Assembly (NCBI GenBank): GCA_964058805.1
Contig: CAXKVV010000281.1
Location: forward strand, 1 to 63,216
Length of the DNA: 63,216 nucleotides
Direction: 5' to 3'
Source of the DNA: Schoenoplectus triqueter
Lineage: Eukaryota; Streptophyta; Magnoliopsida; Poales; Cyperaceae
Made by a program: the position numbers and the translations under genes. Positions 60,044-63,216 of the stretch are shown piece by piece; the first letter of the stretch is position 1; each line of letters starts with the position of its first letter. The notes under the pieces are model-generated. The model saw nothing but the letters and a program-made list of their open reading frames with translations. It did no database searches and had not been told where the DNA came from.

Positions 60044-60500
60044 AGGCCGACAATGCCAAGTCGAGCTGGGCTAAGTTCATACTGACTCATTAGCTTAACG
60101 AGCTGAACCGACTCGGCTCATTAAATACTTCCGAGCAAAAACTTTTTGCTTGAGATTGACTTGTTAAGAGTCGTTAAGATTTATTTAATAGTTAATAATA
60201 TTTTTATGATATGTTATATCAAAATTTTATATAAAAATTAATAAAAGAACTAATGACAATATATTTCACACATATTTTATATAATAATTTACGTATATGT
60301 CATACTATAGACTACTTACTATAAATATTAATAGTTTACCTAGTCTAATGAGCTTAACGAGCCAAGCCAGTCAAAATTCAAGCTCAGTTCATTAACTTAA
60401 TGAGGTTAATGAGCTAGTTCGTTAACAGCTCAATCCACTAATGAACGAGTAAATAGCGAGTTGATCTCAAGCAAGCCACGAATTTTTTTTGTCACCCCTA
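60042..60500. mobile_element. hAT-like element (TA(A/G)GG...CCCCTA), nested
   Basis: 459 bp from TAAGGCCGACAATG to TTGTCACCCCTA. Flanks CTAAATTT (60034-60041) and CTAAATTC (60501-60508) match at 7 of 8 bases. The interior has repeated GAGCT/AGCTC and TTAACGAG motifs in both orientations. Ends resemble 20962-21395. Confidence 0.6.
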
Positions 60501-60517
60501 CTAAATTCCATTTTTTA

Positions 60518-60681
60518 TCTAAATTTGATAACTTCATTATTTTTTTCATCCAAACTTAATAGAATACTTAACATAAAGTTTATATACATATATTTTTAAT
60601 CTAAATTTGATAACTTCATTAATTTTTCATCCAAACTTAATAAAATACTTAACATAAAGTTTATATACATATATTTTTATA
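60518..60681. repeat. Direct duplication, 82-bp unit, 2 copies
   Basis: The unit TCTAAATTTGATAACTTCAT ... ACATATATTTTTAA begins at 60518 and again at 60600, with only a few differences, so it duplicated after the element inserted or is young. Confidence 0.85.
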
Positions 60682-61296
60682 TAAATTTTAAAAAATGACA
60701 ATATAACGCAAGTAATTATTTCTATTCTTTTAAAAAATTAGAATATTTTTATATTTTCATGTATGTGCTATTTCTTAGAATTAATTATATTATTTAGAAT
60801 ATGTGTTTTAGCATAATTTTTAAATTAATTAATGTAATAAATATATTAATCATTATTTATATAGTAAGTAAATCATACAAATTAAAATATCAATTTTTAA
60901 TTGCAGTATGACATCAACATTTCTAAATAAAATATAAAATTAAAAAGAAATTTCTTTAAACAAATAAAATTGATTTTAAGTTCGCATACATATTCATATA
61001 ATATTATAAAAAAATTATTAAGTTTGGATGAAAAAACTAATGATTTCAGAAAAAAAATAGTAAATGTAAGAATATATTTTTCTTTAATGACACCCATCAC
61101 TTATATAATATAGGTTCTATTGATTTCTATGTCAATAGTCTATATCAAAGTTTGGACCAGTATCCGTATTAATTTCAATTATATTATATGGTGATCGAAT
61201 TTGAACAAACATTAAACTTTAGTGACTAAAAATAGATAAATAAAAGTTCAGTGATAAAAAATAAATTTAAAATATAACTAAATGACCTCTCAAAAA

Positions 61297-62937
61297 AAAT
61301 TAAAATTTATTTCTTTTTTAGAAAAGCAGCGGCTTGTCAAAGGACAAATAAAATCTCTCAAAACACGCCAGCGGTTTTATATATAAAAAAAATAAATAAC
61401 ATGTTTAAATATTATTATTTTCGTATCTTTGTCATATATATTTTTTTTAAAAAAAAAATAAGATGTAATCTATATCAAAAAATTTGCTTCGCACACTAAA
61501 TATTTTTTTTTGGGAGATATTATGAGTTTTTAATATTCAGTGTAATAAGATGTCTAAAAAATTATCAGTTCATATTTTATTGAAAATGTATCACTGTGAT
61601 TATTTCAGACATACTTAGAACGGGTTAATAATTCAAAAAAAAAATTGTTTGATGTATAGAGAAAAAAAAATTAGGTAAATAGCGTCTCCCTTTGAAATAA
61701 CGTATGATAATATTGAAAATTTAATACAGAGCGACAGAAAAATACAACAACTTGATTCGGTGTTGTATGATACATCAATTAGTTGAAGCTACTGAGCTTT
61801 ACGGTCGATGAGAAATGCATTTGTGGCCTAATAAAGAGCTTGAGGTGGGACCAATGATTCAAAAACGGAAAAAATAATGAAATCATTTGAAATATAGTGG
61901 TTTGTATTTTTGGTGTACGTATTTATCATTTGAATATATGAGTTGCGAAGGAAAATTTAAATTATTAGGGACAAATTGATTCACTGATAAAAATATTAAT
62001 GTTCTCTAATATATTTTTTATTCTCTGCTTTCTAATTAACTCTTGCATAAAAATAATTTATTTGATTCCCCGCCACCTACCTATTGAAAGGATAAAAATA
62101 GTTTACACCAAAACGGGAATCATTATTGTTCAAATGAATTCTCTTTTATTATTTAGTAATGTCGCAAAACGTCCTCAAACTTTTGTTTTTTGATAAAACT
62201 TTTTCCTACTTTTTCCTTTTTTGAGAAAAATATAATGGTCGTGCTCTCAAATTTTCATTGATATAACACCAAAGGTGTTTTGAAACCATAGTATGCAATA
62301 AAAGAAAAGGACACAGCCTGGTTCAGAAATGAAAGCAATTAGGACAAGCAACATACTTTAATTATGATTAATCAGTAAGTCATCAACTCTCTCTCGAACT
62401 TTGAATTTACTATTTGATACGGAGGGTTTGTGTTTATTGGCCTAACCACCTCGGCAACCATTAAACATATCTTACATTTGCATAAAGGGGAACATCTTCG
62501 TTGCTTACTATTCACAGACTTTCTATAATCAAGTAAGGACTTGCACTTAATCAGTACCACCATCCACTATCATTCAATGCTCAACAAGTATCACATGACT
62601 AAAATGGATAAATTTATTCTTATTAAATTTTATGATGAATTATAATAATAATAAAATGCGCTTTTCAATATTTTATTTGAAATTAAATTGAGTCACTGGC
62701 ATGCAGCTTAAGGTACATTACAATGCATGCATGTCAACAATTTCAGGATAATTTACAATCAGTTTATCACTATTACTATTGTTATGTTGCAATCTATATA
62801 CCGGCAAAACAGATATGAACACCAGATTCAAGAGATGCATTTACTTAATTGTTACTTTTTAAATTAATTTCACATTATTTAAACCAAAGTTTAATTGATT
62901 GCGACTATTGAACAACATAACCACATGAAATGAAACA
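61297..62937. other. Intergenic, no feature recognised
   Basis: AT-rich with short random ORFs. It contains the likely 3' flank of the P450 gene. No exon-like series, repeat boundary or RNA gene was seen. Confidence 0.5.
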
Positions 62938-63216
62938 TTATTCATTGTTCTTTTCATGTAGAAATTCCAAACTTGAGAGCAATCGATCAACACGCGGCAC
63001 GGGCATGCAAACAAGAGGCTTAGCTCTCGTCAACGTCATGCCAGGCCCCTCCGCCATGTCCACCATCCCTCCACCACTCAACTTCCAGCCAAAACACTGT
63101 ACCATTGCCGCAAGTGTGCTTTGTACCACTAGCATCCCTAGTGTTGCCCCAGGACACATTCTTCGTCCCGTCCCAAAAGGCAACATCTGGTAATTTTGTC
63201 CTCTGACATCTACGCT
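62938..63216 (-). CDS. Cytochrome P450, CYP93-like, last exon (cut by the window edge)
   Basis: The reading frame enters from the right edge ([22 protein letters not shown]) and ends at the stop 62938-62940, giving the last 92 residues or so. The heme-binding loop [10 protein letters not shown] holds the axial Cys. It is followed by a helix with [15 protein letters not shown] and the strand [20 protein letters not shown], then a short tail. The DxRGQxxxxxPFG(T/S)GRR and EGPGxTLxRAxPLxCxP patterns are those of CYP93 enzymes, whose members include flavone synthase II and isoflavone synthase; which activity applies cannot be told from this exon. P450s of this type are ER-anchored monooxygenases. 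No defect in the visible part; most of the gene lies outside the window. Confidence 0.85.
   Translation of the reverse strand, partial: SVDVRGQNYQMLPFGTGRRMCPGATLGMLVVQSTLAAMVQCFGWKLSGGGMVDMAEGPGMTLTRAKPLVCMPVPRVDRLLSSLEFLHEKNNE

Larger units (their letters stand above)
59924..61296. mobile_element. Long-TIR element with a nested hAT-like element
   Basis: The left arm has GTCACTAAATTATATTTTAA; the right arm carries its inverted partner (TTTAAAATATAACTAAATGAC). Further inward TTAATCACTAAATTTT pairs with the ACTTTTATTTATC-type block near 61230. The outer boundary is approximate. Two tandem-repeat blocks and the element at 60042-60500 lie inside. Confidence 0.5.

Noticed and set aside
1..63216. 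tRNA, rRNA or snoRNA genes
   Set aside because: I looked for tRNA A- and B-box pairs and conserved rRNA stretches by eye and found none convincing; a covariance-model scan would settle it.

Overview
The window is nuclear DNA of a flowering plant. The genes are split by short GT-AG introns, their products are plant families (a STRUBBELIG-type receptor kinase, a chloroplast lipoxygenase, an MCTP C2 protein, a CYP93-like P450), and the spaces between and inside genes are AT-rich and crowded with miniature transposons. Nothing in the sequence names the species.

Layout. 1-2038: two fold-back repeats, then the leader of the first gene. 2039-6960 (+): a 745-residue STRUBBELIG-receptor-family LRR receptor kinase in 16 coding exons, with a degenerate HRD motif. 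7607-22493 (-): a complete 903-residue chloroplast 13-lipoxygenase (LOX2 type) in 9 exons. Its third intron is 8.3 kb and holds about 17 fold-back MITEs. 22494-27640: a MITE, a CACTA-like element and transposon-derived coding debris. 27641-33377: a broken Ty1/copia element with a 1,589-bp 5' LTR, inserted in a MITE and deleted for reverse transcriptase, RNase H and most of the 3' LTR. 33378-40290: a second MITE cluster of the same families, plus a hAT element. 40417-43275: a TIR remnant, a Helitron-like element and a 1.47-kb long-TIR element with a hAT inside. 43791-48955 (+): TBCC domain-containing protein 1, 593 residues, 9 exons. 53048-54463 (+): a decayed MCTP/FTIP-type C2 gene. 55384-58461 (-): an ABHD18-type alpha/beta hydrolase, 364 residues, 5 exons. 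59924-61296: a long-TIR element with a nested hAT-like element. 62938-63216 (-): the last exon of a CYP93-like P450, cut by the window edge.

The genes do not form a pathway. They are unrelated neighbours: receptor signalling, oxylipin (jasmonate) synthesis, cytoskeleton, lipid or ester hydrolysis, and oxidative metabolism. The most unusual content is the MITE superfamily. Its members are long hairpins with arms of about 190 nt. Each end carries a second short palindrome built on CGCG, and the variants seen (CGCG, CGTG, CACG, CGCA, TGCA) are what methyl-CpG deamination would give. Many ends run into (GA)n(TA)n microsatellites arranged as an inverted pair.
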